Assembly: GCA_963844865.1 (NCBI GenBank)
Contig: CAWJPY010000023.1
Location: 1 to 27,193, forward strand
Origin: CAWJPY01 sp963844865
Lineage (GTDB): Bacteria > Acidobacteriota > Thermoanaerobaculia > Thermoanaerobaculales > Sulfomarinibacteraceae
DNA length: 27,193 nt
Direction: 5' to 3'
The stretch's first letter is position 1; every line of letters starts with the position of its first letter. This document shows positions 14,104 through 21,968 of this stretch, piece after piece. The position numbers and the translations under genes are program-made. The notes beneath the pieces are model-generated. The model was not told the DNA's origin, did no database searches, and saw only the letters and a program-made list of their open reading frames with translations.

Positions 14104-15909
14104 TCAGGGCAGGGCCAGGAGGGGGTCGATGGCGGCGGTGAAGGTGGCGCCGGGCCCGACCGCGAAGCCGTTGGCCAGCGTGATCACCGTGCCGGCGAGG
14201 AAGGTCACGTCGCCCGGTGCGACGACCCCGTAGGGCCCGGCGGTGAGGGACAGGCAGGCGGCCTCGGTCCGCGTGTCGGAGACCGTCTGGTCGGGCAGCG
14301 TGCGGTCGTCGGTGAGGCTGCACGGCTCGTAGGCGACGGCGGTGAGGGGAACCGCAACAGGGGCGTGATTGCCGCTGATCGTCAGGGCCCCGTCGAAGGT
14401 CCCCTGGGTCCCGGAAGAGAACCTGACCTCGACGGTGCAGCTTTCGCCGGGGCCGAGGCAGGGGGTGAGGCTGCCGCACGGGCTCGACCCGCCGTCCGCA
14501 TTGAGGGAGAAGTGGATCGTGTCGGAGACGGAGACCGCCTCCACGAGCACGGCCTCGGGCCCGGTGTTGGTGTTCGTGAGCAGCAGCTCGGCGCTCCCTG
14601 CCACGCCGAGATGGAGGGCCCCGAAGTCGACCGTCGTGGGTGCGGAGGCGAGCGCCGGCCCGCCCGCCGCCACTGTCACGTGGTACACCGTCCCTCCAGT
14701 GGCGGCGTAGTCGGTGAGGTAGAGCTCGCCGTCGGCGCCCTCGCCGAAGGTGCTGATGGCGTACGGGGTGTCGGCGAGCACCTCCGACTGCCACTGGGCG
14801 TCGCACCGCGGGACCGTCCCCCACACCAGGCCGGAGCCGTAGTCCGCGTACAGGTACATCCCGCGCAGCCGTGGTTGCGAGCTGCCCCGATAGCGGTAGC
14901 CGCCGGTCACGGCGCTGCCGACGTCGTGACCGTACTCCAGGATGGGCAGCACCAGTGAGCCGTCGTTGCAGTCGACGCCGCCCCCGTAGCAGGTGCTGCC
15001 CTCCATGATGCTCCAGCCGTAGTTCTCGCCGCCGGGGCTGGCCGCGTCTTGGAAGTCGATCTCCTCCACGGCCGACTGGCCCACGTCGCCGATGAAGAGG
15101 TCGCCGGTGGCGCGGTCGAAGCTGAACCGCCACGGGTTGCGCAGCCCCCACGCCCAGATCTCGTGACGAGCGGTGGGGTTGCCGGCGAAGGGGTTGTCGG
15201 CGGGGATCGCATACTCGAGCCCTGGATCGGCCGCGTCCACGTCGATGCGCAGGATGCTCCCGAGCAGGGTTTCCAGGTTCTGGCCGTTGCCCAGAGGGTC
15301 GCCGCCGCTGCCGCCGTCACCGAAACCGATGTAGAGGTAGCCGTCGGGTCCGAACGCCAGGTTCCCGCCGTTGTGATTCGCGTAGGGCTGGGCCACGGTG
15401 AGCAGCACCCGCGCCGAGGCCGGGTCGGCGATGTCCGGATCGCCGGCGGAGACCTGGTACTCGGCCACCACGGTGTCCCCGGCGACGTCCGTGTAGTCGA
15501 CATAGAACAGGCCGTTGGAGGCGTAGTTGGGGTGAAAGGCGAGGCCGAGCAGGCCCTGCTCGCCGCAGCAGCTCACCTGGGAGCCGATGTCCAGGAACGG
15601 CGTCGCCAGCACGCCGGTGCTGTCCCTGACCAGAATCTGCCCCGTCTGCTGGACGAGGAACAGGCGGCCGGAGCCGTCCCCGGGGTCGACCACAAGCACG
15701 GGCCGCACCAGGTCTGTGGCGACGGGGGTGAACGCCAGGCTCAGGCCCTGAGCCGAGACGGTCGGTGTGACGGCGAAGAGGAGCGCGAACAGCACCGGCT
15801 CGATCAACCACGCACGGTACCGTCGCCGGGGGCGCGGTGGCAGTGCGGAGGGCTGCGGTCCATCGCACGCGGGGAGGTGGTCGCCTTGGAGCATCGACGT
15901 GTTGGGCAC
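14104..15909 (-). CDS. Secreted PQQ-dependent sugar dehydrogenase-like protein with C-terminal Ig-like and coathanger domains
   Basis: The 601-residue protein starts at GTG 15909 (GAGG upstream; ATG 15894 is an alternative). The signal segment is about 31-53 (AWLIEPVLFALLFAVTPTVS). The glucose/sorbosone dehydrogenase beta-propeller spans about 55-412: GLLGLAFHPNYASNGLFYVD with likely catalytic His126, NHNGGNLAFGPDGYLYIGFG, and RNPWRFSFD. It oxidises aldose sugars with PQQ in the periplasm or outside the cell. An ASPM/SPD-2/Hydin-like domain follows (about 424-525, TTVDFGALHLGVAGSAELLL). The tail (about 530-596, ACLSLTAGPYGVVAPGDVTF then GFAVGPGATFTAAID) resembles the 3-coathanger stack. No PQQ synthesis genes are in the window. 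Confidence 0.9.
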   Translation of the reverse strand: MPNTSMLQGDHLPACDGPQPSALPPRPRRRYRAWLIEPVLFALLFAVTPTVSAQGLSLAFTPVATDLVRPVLVVDPGDGSGRLFLVQQTGQILVRDSTGVLATPFLDIGSQVSCCGEQGLLGLAFHPNYASNGLFYVDYTDVAGDTVVAEYQVSAGDPDIADPASARVLLTVAQPYANHNGGNLAFGPDGYLYIGFGDGGSGGDPLGNGQNLETLLGSILRIDVDAADPGLEYAIPADNPFAGNPTARHEIWAWGLRNPWRFSFDRATGDLFIGDVGQSAVEEIDFQDAASPGGENYGWSIMEGSTCYGGGVDCNDGSLVLPILEYGHDVGSAVTGGYRYRGSSQPRLRGMYLYADYGSGLVWGTVPRCDAQWQSEVLADTPYAISTFGEGADGELYLTDYAATGGTVYHVTVAAGGPALASAPTTVDFGALHLGVAGSAELLLTNTNTGPEAVLVEAVSVSDTIHFSLNADGGSSPCGSLTPCLGPGESCTVEVRFSSGTQGTFDGALTISGNHAPVAVPLTAVAYEPCSLTDDRTLPDQTVSDTRTEAACLSLTAGPYGVVAPGDVTFLAGTVITLANGFAVGPGATFTAAIDPLLALP

Positions 15910-16118
15910 AACACCTCGCGGCGGCGACGCATTCGCGGGCGGGGCGGACTGCGCGCCATCCGGTGGCCGGGATCACGCCGCAGGAGACGCTTCCCGTCGT
16001 GGGGTCGGCGTGACCGCCGCGAACGGGATGGCTCGGGGGGCTTTGGTGTACAATCGCGGGCAGCCTTTCGACCGCGCACAGACCCATGATCGTAGGCCCC
16101 TGCCCGAGGAGGTCGAGG

Positions 16119-16508
16119 GTGGCGCACCACCGGTCCTGGCCCTTGCGACGACCGCTGAGCGACGACGAGCGGCGGCTGATCCGGGCGTTGCTGCCCGCCG
16201 CCGGCGACGACGGTGAAGGAGATGTCGGCGAGGATCTCCCCCATGGCCTGGACGGAGTGGAGGTGGTCGGGCAGTGCGCCTGCGGCTGTCCCACCATCGA
16301 TCTGGCGGTCAGGGGCGCCGCGCCTCGGCCCGTGGCGGGCTCGAAGATCATCGCTCGGGCCGAGGCCAGGACCTCCGCGGGCGTGCCGGTGGGCGTCATA
16401 CTGTGGGGTCGGGACGGCAGCCTGAGCTGCCTCGAGGTTCACCCGTGGGACGCCACGACCTCCTTCGGCCTTCCCCTCCCCGAGACGATCACCGATCTCC
16501 AGCGCTGA
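16119..16508 (+). CDS. Small uncharacterised CxCGCP protein
   Basis: I choose GTG 16119 because AGGAGG sits 6 bases upstream; the ATG at 16086 has no ribosome site. The protein has 129 residues: LSDDERRLIRALLPAA, an acidic helix, then VVGQCACGCPTIDLAV, GVPVGVILWGRDGSLSCLEV and LPETITDLQ. The three Cys in CACGC may bind metal. I recall similar short proteins in Actinobacteria and Acidobacteriota (a DUF6984-like family), but that match is only by eye. A TACAAT -10-like box is at 16049-16054. The gene is divergent from the sugar dehydrogenase and convergent with the patatin gene (8 bases between stops). Function is unknown. Confidence 0.65.
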   Translation: MAHHRSWPLRRPLSDDERRLIRALLPAAGDDGEGDVGEDLPHGLDGVEVVGQCACGCPTIDLAVRGAAPRPVAGSKIIARAEARTSAGVPVGVILWGRDGSLSCLEVHPWDATTSFGLPLPETITDLQR

Positions 16509-16516
16509 GCACGGAG

Positions 16517-17533
16517 TCACTCCGCGGGGTGCAGGTGCTCTGGGCGGAGGTTGCTGCCGGTGGCCGCGGCGTCGGCGACGGCCGCCTTCGCCTTGGCGCG
16601 GCCGTCGCGGAAGGCGCGCCGGATCTTGGCCGGATCGAACTGGAGGCTGCCCATGTGCTCGACCTCGGGCTTGATGAGCACCAGGTCGGCGGCCCGGTGG
16701 GTGGCGAAGGGGAAGCCGGCGGGGACCTCGAACCCGGCCTCCTGAGCCGCAGCGCGCAGCCGCTCCTGGTAGCGGACGGCGTCGTTCACGGTCTCCGCCA
16801 GCCGGAGGTCGTTGCGGTAGACCTCGTTGGTGAGCAGATCGATGGAGCGGCGCAGGATCTCCACGCCGTTGTCGAGCTGACCGGCACTGGTGAGGCGCCG
16901 CGCGTCGAGGGGACTGGCGAGGATGACGTAGATCGTGTCCTGCTCCCGGTCGTCTCCCTCGGCCTCGAGCTCGGCGAGGGCGGTGAAGGCGGCCCCGAGG
17001 GGCGTGACGTCGCGCACGCCGCCGTCCACGTAGCGCCCCGCGCCCACGTCCACCGGGTTGAAGAGGACCGGGATCGAGGCTGAAGCCCGCACCATCTCCA
17101 GGAGCCTGGGGTCACCGCCGTCCACGATGACGAAGCGGCCCGACATCAGCTCCACCACGCCCACCCGCAGGACCCTGCCCGAGGCCGCCAGGAGAGCCGG
17201 GTCCACGTGATCGCGGATGAGGGCCCACAGGGGCTTGTTGGAGTAGACGCTGTCGGCCGCGAACAGAAGCCCCACCACGCCGCCGAAGCGCGTGTAGTAG
17301 ATGTCGTCGTTGTCGCGGATGCCGTACCAGACGGCCTTGAGGGCCGCGAGCTGTCGGCGCAGGCCGCCGCTGCCCTCGCCCTGGGCGAGCATGACCGCGT
17401 TGAGGGTGCCGGTGGAGACGCCGACCAGCACCTGCGGATCGATGCCGCGGTCGCGGATCAGATAGTCGAGGGCGCCAACCTGGAACGCGCCCTTGGCGCC
17501 GCCCCCTGAGAGGACGATGGCGATCCTGCCCAT
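16517..17533 (-). CDS. Patatin-like phospholipase
   Basis: The 338-residue protein has all patatin hallmarks: oxyanion loop SGGGAKGAF (9-17), nucleophile elbow GVSTG with Ser40, and catalytic Asp170 in the DGG motif (RYVDGGVRD). ASIPVLFNPV and TPLGAAFTALAELEAEGDD fit the family core. Patatins hydrolyse acyl chains from phospholipids. No signal peptide or outer-membrane barrel is seen, so it is cytoplasmic or exported by another route. The start at 17533 is supported by GGAGGTGA 3 bases upstream. A C-terminal basic helix (about 305-325, KIRRAFRDGRAKAKAAVADA) is extra. It is apparently monocistronic. Confidence 0.93.
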   Translation of the reverse strand: MGRIAIVLSGGGAKGAFQVGALDYLIRDRGIDPQVLVGVSTGTLNAVMLAQGEGSGGLRRQLAALKAVWYGIRDNDDIYYTRFGGVVGLLFAADSVYSNKPLWALIRDHVDPALLAASGRVLRVGVVELMSGRFVIVDGGDPRLLEMVRASASIPVLFNPVDVGAGRYVDGGVRDVTPLGAAFTALAELEAEGDDREQDTIYVILASPLDARRLTSAGQLDNGVEILRRSIDLLTNEVYRNDLRLAETVNDAVRYQERLRAAAQEAGFEVPAGFPFATHRAADLVLIKPEVEHMGSLQFDPAKIRRAFRDGRAKAKAAVADAAATGSNLRPEHLHPAE

Positions 17534-17701
17534 CCCTCACCTCCACCTCTGGCGTCGCGGCTCGATCGCGACCATCGTACGCCACCCGCCGCTGCCCCAT
17601 GGAGGCCGGTGGCGTCGGTACGAGCGTCCGTACGCCCGGCGCGGCGGTGCCGCATGGCGTGACACGGGACCGCGCGGAGACAGGGGGACGTCCAAGTTGC
17701 C

Positions 17702-17853
17702 TGTCATTCTGAGCGAGCGGAGGTCCGCCGGAGCGAGTCGAAGAATCCCCCGAGAGAACCAGAGTCGTGCCTGGGAGGCGTCCCACGGGCCTTCGGGGGA
17801 TGGTTCGACTCGTCCCTCGCCGCAGACGGCTCGCTCCTCGCTCACCATGACAG
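17702..17853. repeat. Large imperfect palindrome (TGTCATTCTGAGCGAG type)
   Basis: The left arm starts TGTCATTCTGAGCGAGCGG and continues through GGAGCGAGTCGAAGAATCCCCC. The right arm mirrors it: GGGGGATGGTTCGACTCG, then GCTCGCTCCTCGCTCACCATGACA. Similar sequences are common dispersed repeats in Acidobacteriota and Chloroflexota genomes in my experience. Together with flanking 17534-17701 and 17854-17972 this stretch has no gene. It could be a MITE-like element or a convergent-transcript hairpin; nothing encodes a transposase here. Confidence 0.65.
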
Positions 17854-18031
17854 AACAAGGGCGTGTCATTGGGAGCATCCCTACGCCTCTTCGCGGCGGT
17901 GTCACGTGAAGAGAACCAAGCGAGCAGTCATTGCTGCAGGGGGCAGGGACGGCGGCAGCGGCGGCAATCGGAGATCAGCGCCCAGCCATAGGCGATCAGT
18001 GATCGCCTCCCCAGCACGTCAGAGGTGGCGG

Positions 18032-18409
18032 TCATCTGGGCTTGGGGTTGAGGAGGCGCCAGGTCATCGCGCGCACGCGATCGAAGTGAGCGAGGACGAT
18101 CTCAGCCGCGGCGGGGTTGACGGCTCCTGTGGCGGCGAGCAATCGCAGGTGGCTGTCGGTCTCCTTGGCCGAGGCGTACGCGATTCTCCAGAAGTGGAGC
18201 CGGTCGCGACCGGAGCGGCCGTGGCCTTCAGCCAGATTGGCCGGCACCGAGCTCGCAGAGCGGATCACCTGATCGGTGATGCACTTCAGGGGAGATGGCA
18301 GCCGGATCACGAGCTTGATGGCGGCGCCCGCAGCGTCGAGGGCCTCGCGGTGTGCGATCAGGCCAGTGTTGGGGAGCGCGTCGAGCATGTTCACCTCCGG
18401 GTCGTTCAT
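18032..18409 (-). CDS. Four-helix-bundle protein, S23/23S-rRNA-IVP (TIGR02436) family
   Basis: From ATG 18409 (GGGGAG 7 bases upstream) the protein has 125 residues. A second start at ATG 18388 with GGAGGTG just upstream is nearly as good. The family core is clear: helix 1 HREALDAAGAAIKLVIRLP, then ITDQVIRSASSVPANLAEGH (about 45-63) with the signature SVPANLAEG, helix 3 RDRLHFWRIAYASAKETDSH, and a final helix AEIVLAHFDRVRAMTWRLLN. Family members were first found in 23S rRNA intervening sequences and are related to the Avd protein of diversity-generating retroelements; basic helices bind nucleic acid in known cases. No reverse transcriptase or variable gene is present here. Host role is unknown. 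Flanking inverted repeats are described separately. Confidence 0.9.
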   Translation of the reverse strand: MNDPEVNMLDALPNTGLIAHREALDAAGAAIKLVIRLPSPLKCITDQVIRSASSVPANLAEGHGRSGRDRLHFWRIAYASAKETDSHLRLLAATGAVNPAAAEIVLAHFDRVRAMTWRLLNPKPR

Positions 18410-18475
18410 GTGCGTCTCCCCAAGCCGGTGGCCACCGGCTATCTTCCCGCCGCGAACGACGCGGAGGTGAACATG
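18386..18475. repeat. 90-bp imperfect palindrome over the four-helix-bundle start
   Basis: The outer arms are CATGTTCACCTCCG (18386-18399) and CGGAGGTGAACATG (18462-18475), identical when inverted. GTCGTTC and GAACGAC extend the arms inward, and the centre is the perfect palindrome AGCCGGTGGCCACCGGCT (18423-18440). The arms contain a ribosome site plus ATG (GGAGGTGAACATG), one copy facing each way. In the transcript a stem would hide the 18388 start and its ribosome site. Confidence 0.7.
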
Positions 18476-18587
18476 CGGAAGCACGCTGCACACTCAGCGC
18501 TGCTCGCCGTCCGCTGTCGGCTGGGCGCCGTTCGCAGTCCGCGGCCGCCGATCACGGCTGCTGGTTGCTGTTGCTGCCGCTGGAAAG

Positions 18588-18614
18588 AAAAAGGGCCCGC
18601 CGGATGGCGGGCCC
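18588..18614 (-). terminator. Intrinsic terminator of the TonB-dependent receptor gene
   Basis: On the minus strand GGGCCCGCC (18614-18606), a 4-base loop and GGCGGGCCC (18601-18593) form a perfect 9-bp GC stem followed by TTTTT (18592-18588). It lies 21 bases after the receptor's stop codon. Confidence 0.92.
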
Positions 18615-18635
18615 TCGAGGTGGAACGAATGAGGA

Positions 18636-21422
18636 TCAGAATTCGACCCGGAAGCCCACCTCGTAGCGACGAGGGGTCTGCCAGGTGATGGGCTGCCCGA
18701 AGTCGACGTGGACCGTCGTGTCCTTGTCGGTGGTGGTGCAGCCGTCGGTGTACTGCTCGCAGACGTCGGTCGCGCGCTCGGAGCTCAGCACGTTGTAGAT
18801 CGTGCCGATGAGCTCCAGGCGCACCGCGCCCAGGGTCCAGCCCTTGGACGCCTCGAGGTCCAGGTTGTAGGTGGAGTTGGCATTGCGGCTGCCGCGGGGC
18901 TCCACGAAGTAGTCGCCGTAGGGCATGTCCACGTTGGACGAGTTCTCGAGGGTGTTGTAGGGGAAGCCGGAGGTATAGGTGGCGTCGAAGCCCACGGTGA
19001 AGTTCATGGGCAGCAGCACGAAGCCGTTGAGCTTCACCCGGTTCTTGGCGCCGTCCGACAGGTATCCGTAGCGGTTCACGAAGTGCCACGGGTAGACGTC
19101 GAAGTCGGTGCCACCGTTCTGGGTGTACTCGATGTCACCCTTGGAGATGCCGTAGGTGTAGGACGCGAGCAGGGTCAGCCAGTCCAGGGTGCGGTTCTCG
19201 AAGCGCACCACGACGCCTTCCCAGTTCCGGCGGAGGCCGGGGATGTTGTACATGAAGTAGTAGTCGCAGGACGCACCCTCATGGGGCGTCGGGAAGTTGC
19301 CGTCGCAGGTGTCCTCGAAGATGTCCTTGGTCTTCTTGTTGATGTAGGCGATCTCCACCGAGGACCGGTCCCACAGCGCCCGCTCGTACGCGACGCTGTA
19401 CTCGTCGGCGTACATGGGGTTCAGGTTGGGGTCGATCTCACTGGGAGCGCTGCCGTAGGTCTGGCTCGGGCTGAGCACGAAGCCGTTGGGGTCGAAGCCG
19501 GTGGGGTCCTGCATCCACTGGTAGCCGATGGCGGCGGCGGTGGAGGCGCACTCCTCGGGAGTCCCTGCCGGGTACCCGAAGACGTACTGCACGATGTAGG
19601 AGCAGGAGTACCAGCGGTAGGAGGTCTCCTCCTGGGTCTTGGCGAAGCTGGGCAGGGTCAGGGCCGAGGGGTGCATGAAGCGGCCCCAGTTGGCCCGGAC
19701 CACGTTCTTGGAGTCGCCGGTGAGGTCCCAGGCCACGCCGACGCGGGGCTGGAACTTGCTCATGTCGGCCACCTGCTTGCCGTTGTCGGTGTCGTAGTTG
19801 ACGCCGTCGTAGCGCACGCCGAGCTTCAGGGTCAGGTTGGACTTCGGCCGCCAGGAGTCCTGCAGGTAGGCGGTCTTGAGGGAGCCCGTGTAGGTGGCGA
19901 ATCCCGCGTCCACGTCCTCCCACAGGAAGTAGGGGTACACGGAGTTCGGGTCGGCCGGGTCGAACAGAACGTCGTAGTAGCGGTAGCCCACCTGGCCGGC
20001 GTAGCACTTGTCACCGACGAGGTCGCCGGTGTCGCAGTTGCCGGTCTTGAAGGACAGGTCCGAGTACTCGATGCCGCCCTTGAACTCGTGGGAGCCGCCG
20101 AAGTCGTCCACGAAGTAGGTGAGGCTGGTGACGTAGTCGTCCCGGTCCCGGTTCGAGTACTGCTGGTTCATGTAGTTATCGGTGTACAGACCGTTATCGT
20201 AGTTGTAGTGGCCCGGGGTGGCCAGGTCGCCGGTCTCGGGGTAGGTGTTGAGCTCCTGGCGGTTGATGCCCACGAAGGCGTTCCACAGCAGGGCCTCGGA
20301 CAGCACCCCGTTGAGCTCGCCGGTGTAGATGTGGCCGCCCTGCTTCTGGAAGCCGGTGGCCTCGGGCAGGCGGTTGGCCTGGTAGGCGTTGTCGATGTCG
20401 GCGGGGTCGCCGGAGCCGCGGACCACCACCCGCCAGCTCGGGTCCACCTGCCAGGTCGCCTTGCCCATGTAGTAGTTGCCCTCGAAGAGGCGCGTGGTGT
20501 AGGCGTTGGCAGGGGTGAGCTTGGTGTGGGAGTTCTGGTAGGAGACGAAGAACCACACCTTGTCGCGCACGATCGGCCCGCCCAGGGTGATGCCGGTGAT
20601 GCGGGACTCGGTCTTGTTGCGGTTCTTGTCGAAGTGGTCGCCGTTCTCGTAGAAGCTGGTGTCGCGGTAGCGGATGTCGAAGGTGCCGGAGAAGCTGTTG
20701 CCGCCGGACTTGGTGACCAGGTTGACGAAGCCGCCGGTGGCGCGCCCGTACTCGGCCTCGAAGCCGGAGGTCTGGAACTGGATCTCCTGAATGGCGTCGT
20801 AGTTGAAGTTGGTGCCGAAGGTGGAGGTCACCGGGTCGGTGGTGTCCATGCCGTCGATGAAGTAGACGTTCTCACCGAGGGTGGACCCGAACACGCTCGG
20901 GTTGCCGGTGCCCACCGCGCCGGCCGTCTGGCCGAGGATGCTCTGGTAGCTGCGGTTGCCCGAACCCACGGCGGCATTCTTGAGGTAGCTCTGGTCGAAG
21001 ACCTGCTCGGTGTTGACCTGGGTGGGGTCCACCACCGGGGTCTCGGCCGTGACCTCGATCTCGCCGCCGAACTTCCCGGCGGGCATCTGGATGCCGATGA
21101 TGGCGGTGCCGCCGAGGTTGACCTTGACGTCGGTCCGCTCCTGGGTCATGTACCCGTCGAGCACGGAACGCACGGAGTACGTGCCGGGGGGCAGGGCCAC
21201 GAACGAGAAGCTGCCGCCGGCGTCGGTGATGGCAGTGCGGGGGCCGCCGATCAGCTCGGGCGACTGGAGAGTCACGGTGACGCCGGGCAGGGCCTCGCCG
21301 TTGTTGTCGACGACCGTGCCTTGCAACCGGCCGCTCGCCGTCTGGGCCATCACCCCGGATGTGGCCAGCAGGGCGATGGCCAGGATGACGACGGTATATC
21401 GGACGCGGATCGATTCTCTCAT
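18636..21422 (-). CDS. Oar-like TonB-dependent outer-membrane receptor
   Basis: I choose ATG 21422 (928 residues) over ATG 21428, because AAGGAGG is 7 bases from the former and only one from the latter. A signal peptide (about 1-26, ending SGVMAQ) is followed by a carboxypeptidase-regulatory-like Ig domain (about 32-116: GRLQGTVVDNNGEALPGVTV, PPGTYSVRSVLDGY), a plug domain (about 120-240: VYFIDGMDTTDPVTS, FQTSGFEAEYGRATGGFVN) and a long beta-barrel ending in Phe (RRYEVGFRVEF), as outer-membrane proteins do. These receptors, abundant in Acidobacteriota and like Myxococcus Oar, import glycans or peptides or act in surface contacts. The substrate is not predictable, and no SusD-like partner or TonB is in the window. 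It has its own promoter (21519-21547) and terminator (18588-18614), so it is monocistronic. Confidence 0.95.
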   Translation of the reverse strand: MRESIRVRYTVVILAIALLATSGVMAQTASGRLQGTVVDNNGEALPGVTVTLQSPELIGGPRTAITDAGGSFSFVALPPGTYSVRSVLDGYMTQERTDVKVNLGGTAIIGIQMPAGKFGGEIEVTAETPVVDPTQVNTEQVFDQSYLKNAAVGSGNRSYQSILGQTAGAVGTGNPSVFGSTLGENVYFIDGMDTTDPVTSTFGTNFNYDAIQEIQFQTSGFEAEYGRATGGFVNLVTKSGGNSFSGTFDIRYRDTSFYENGDHFDKNRNKTESRITGITLGGPIVRDKVWFFVSYQNSHTKLTPANAYTTRLFEGNYYMGKATWQVDPSWRVVVRGSGDPADIDNAYQANRLPEATGFQKQGGHIYTGELNGVLSEALLWNAFVGINRQELNTYPETGDLATPGHYNYDNGLYTDNYMNQQYSNRDRDDYVTSLTYFVDDFGGSHEFKGGIEYSDLSFKTGNCDTGDLVGDKCYAGQVGYRYYDVLFDPADPNSVYPYFLWEDVDAGFATYTGSLKTAYLQDSWRPKSNLTLKLGVRYDGVNYDTDNGKQVADMSKFQPRVGVAWDLTGDSKNVVRANWGRFMHPSALTLPSFAKTQEETSYRWYSCSYIVQYVFGYPAGTPEECASTAAAIGYQWMQDPTGFDPNGFVLSPSQTYGSAPSEIDPNLNPMYADEYSVAYERALWDRSSVEIAYINKKTKDIFEDTCDGNFPTPHEGASCDYYFMYNIPGLRRNWEGVVVRFENRTLDWLTLLASYTYGISKGDIEYTQNGGTDFDVYPWHFVNRYGYLSDGAKNRVKLNGFVLLPMNFTVGFDATYTSGFPYNTLENSSNVDMPYGDYFVEPRGSRNANSTYNLDLEASKGWTLGAVRLELIGTIYNVLSSERATDVCEQYTDGCTTTDKDTTVHVDFGQPITWQTPRRYEVGFRVEF

Positions 21423-21518
21423 CAGCATACCTCCTTATGATGATGAATCCGACTCTTCACTTCGCATACCACGGTGGGCCCCTCTGGGCTGGCCCACCGA
21501 CATGACAATGAACGCCTC

Positions 21519-21547
21519 ATGCTACGCAATCCGTATACCAGTTTCAA
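21519..21547 (-). promoter_or_regulatory. Sigma70-type promoter of the TonB-dependent receptor gene
   Basis: On the minus strand TTGAAA (21547-21542) and TAGCAT (21524-21519) are exactly 17 bases apart, 97 bases before the receptor start. The -35 box matches 5 of 6 and the -10 box 4 of 6 consensus positions. The spacing and the local drop in GC support it. Confidence 0.6.
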
Positions 21548-21968
21548 GCGGTGATCGGGAGAAGGATTCGGGACGGATGCGTCCGGTTTTTCGTACGGCG
21601 TCCAGTGAACCGGTCACTTGGGGTGGAAACGTGACAATTCGGTGGCACAGCGGCAGGGCAGCGGGAGGGCGAGGATCGCGTTGTCGAGGGCGACGCTCGA
21701 GGCACGGCATGGTCTGTATTTTTGCCGCAGGGGGGGGAACCGGGGAGTGCAAGACCAGGGGCCGGCACCAGCGTGGTCTCCCAAGTCCCACACTCCGGCC
21801 AAGGAGTATGGCGTCGCGCCCCGCGTCTTGCACTAGCGCCACCCGCTGGCGGGGCGGTGGCCCCGCCAGCGCGGACCCCGCCCAGCTCAACCTCCCCGTT
21901 GATTCGCGTCCAGGCCTCGGGGCCACCGAACCCCGCGAGCGGCCCACCGGCGAGGGCGCCGCGCGCGG
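21548..21968. other. Intergenic region with stem-loops
   Basis: No gene is supported between the ligase-like gene and the receptor promoter. AGTGCAAGAC (21746-21755) and GTCTTGCACT (21825-21834) are perfect inverted 10-mers enclosing about 69 bases. A separate strong stem-loop is at 21844-21871. The stretch could hold the ligase gene's transcript end or a small RNA; I see no clear promoter for one. Confidence 0.4.
21844..21871 (-). terminator. Perfect 12-bp stem-loop downstream of the ligase-like gene
   Basis: CGCTGGCGGGGC (21844-21855), loop GGTG and GCCCCGCCAGCG (21860-21871) pair without mismatch, about 98 bases after the ligase-like stop. There is no T-run on either side, so it may stabilise the 3' end or pause polymerase instead of being a standard intrinsic terminator. 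Confidence 0.45.

Larger units (their letters stand above)
17973..18540. repeat. Inverted degenerate heptamer arrays bracketing the four-helix-bundle gene
   Basis: On the plus strand 17973-18007 is five back-to-back 7-mers of consensus GANCAGY. On the minus strand 18540-18485 is eight back-to-back 7-mers of consensus GNNCRGC. Both arrays point toward the gene at 18032-18409. The arms share GATCAGCGCCCAGCC (17973-17987) and, inverted, GAACGGCGCCCAGCC (18533-18519): 13 of 15 bases, including 10 in a row. The unit behaves like a cassette with terminal inverted repeats. Confidence 0.6.

Noticed and set aside
18032..18540. Diversity-generating retroelement (because the gene is Avd-related)
   Set aside because: No reverse transcriptase, template repeat or variable C-type-lectin gene is seen in the window.
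17906..18688. 260-residue plus frame across the four-helix-bundle locus
   Set aside because: Low-complexity Arg/Gly/Ser translation running through repeat arrays; antisense to the real gene.
18708..21440. 910-residue open frame on plus, antisense to the receptor gene
   Set aside because: Composition is Val/Gly/Ala/His-rich with no domains; it mirrors a well-supported receptor gene with promoter and terminator, so it is a GC-driven shadow.
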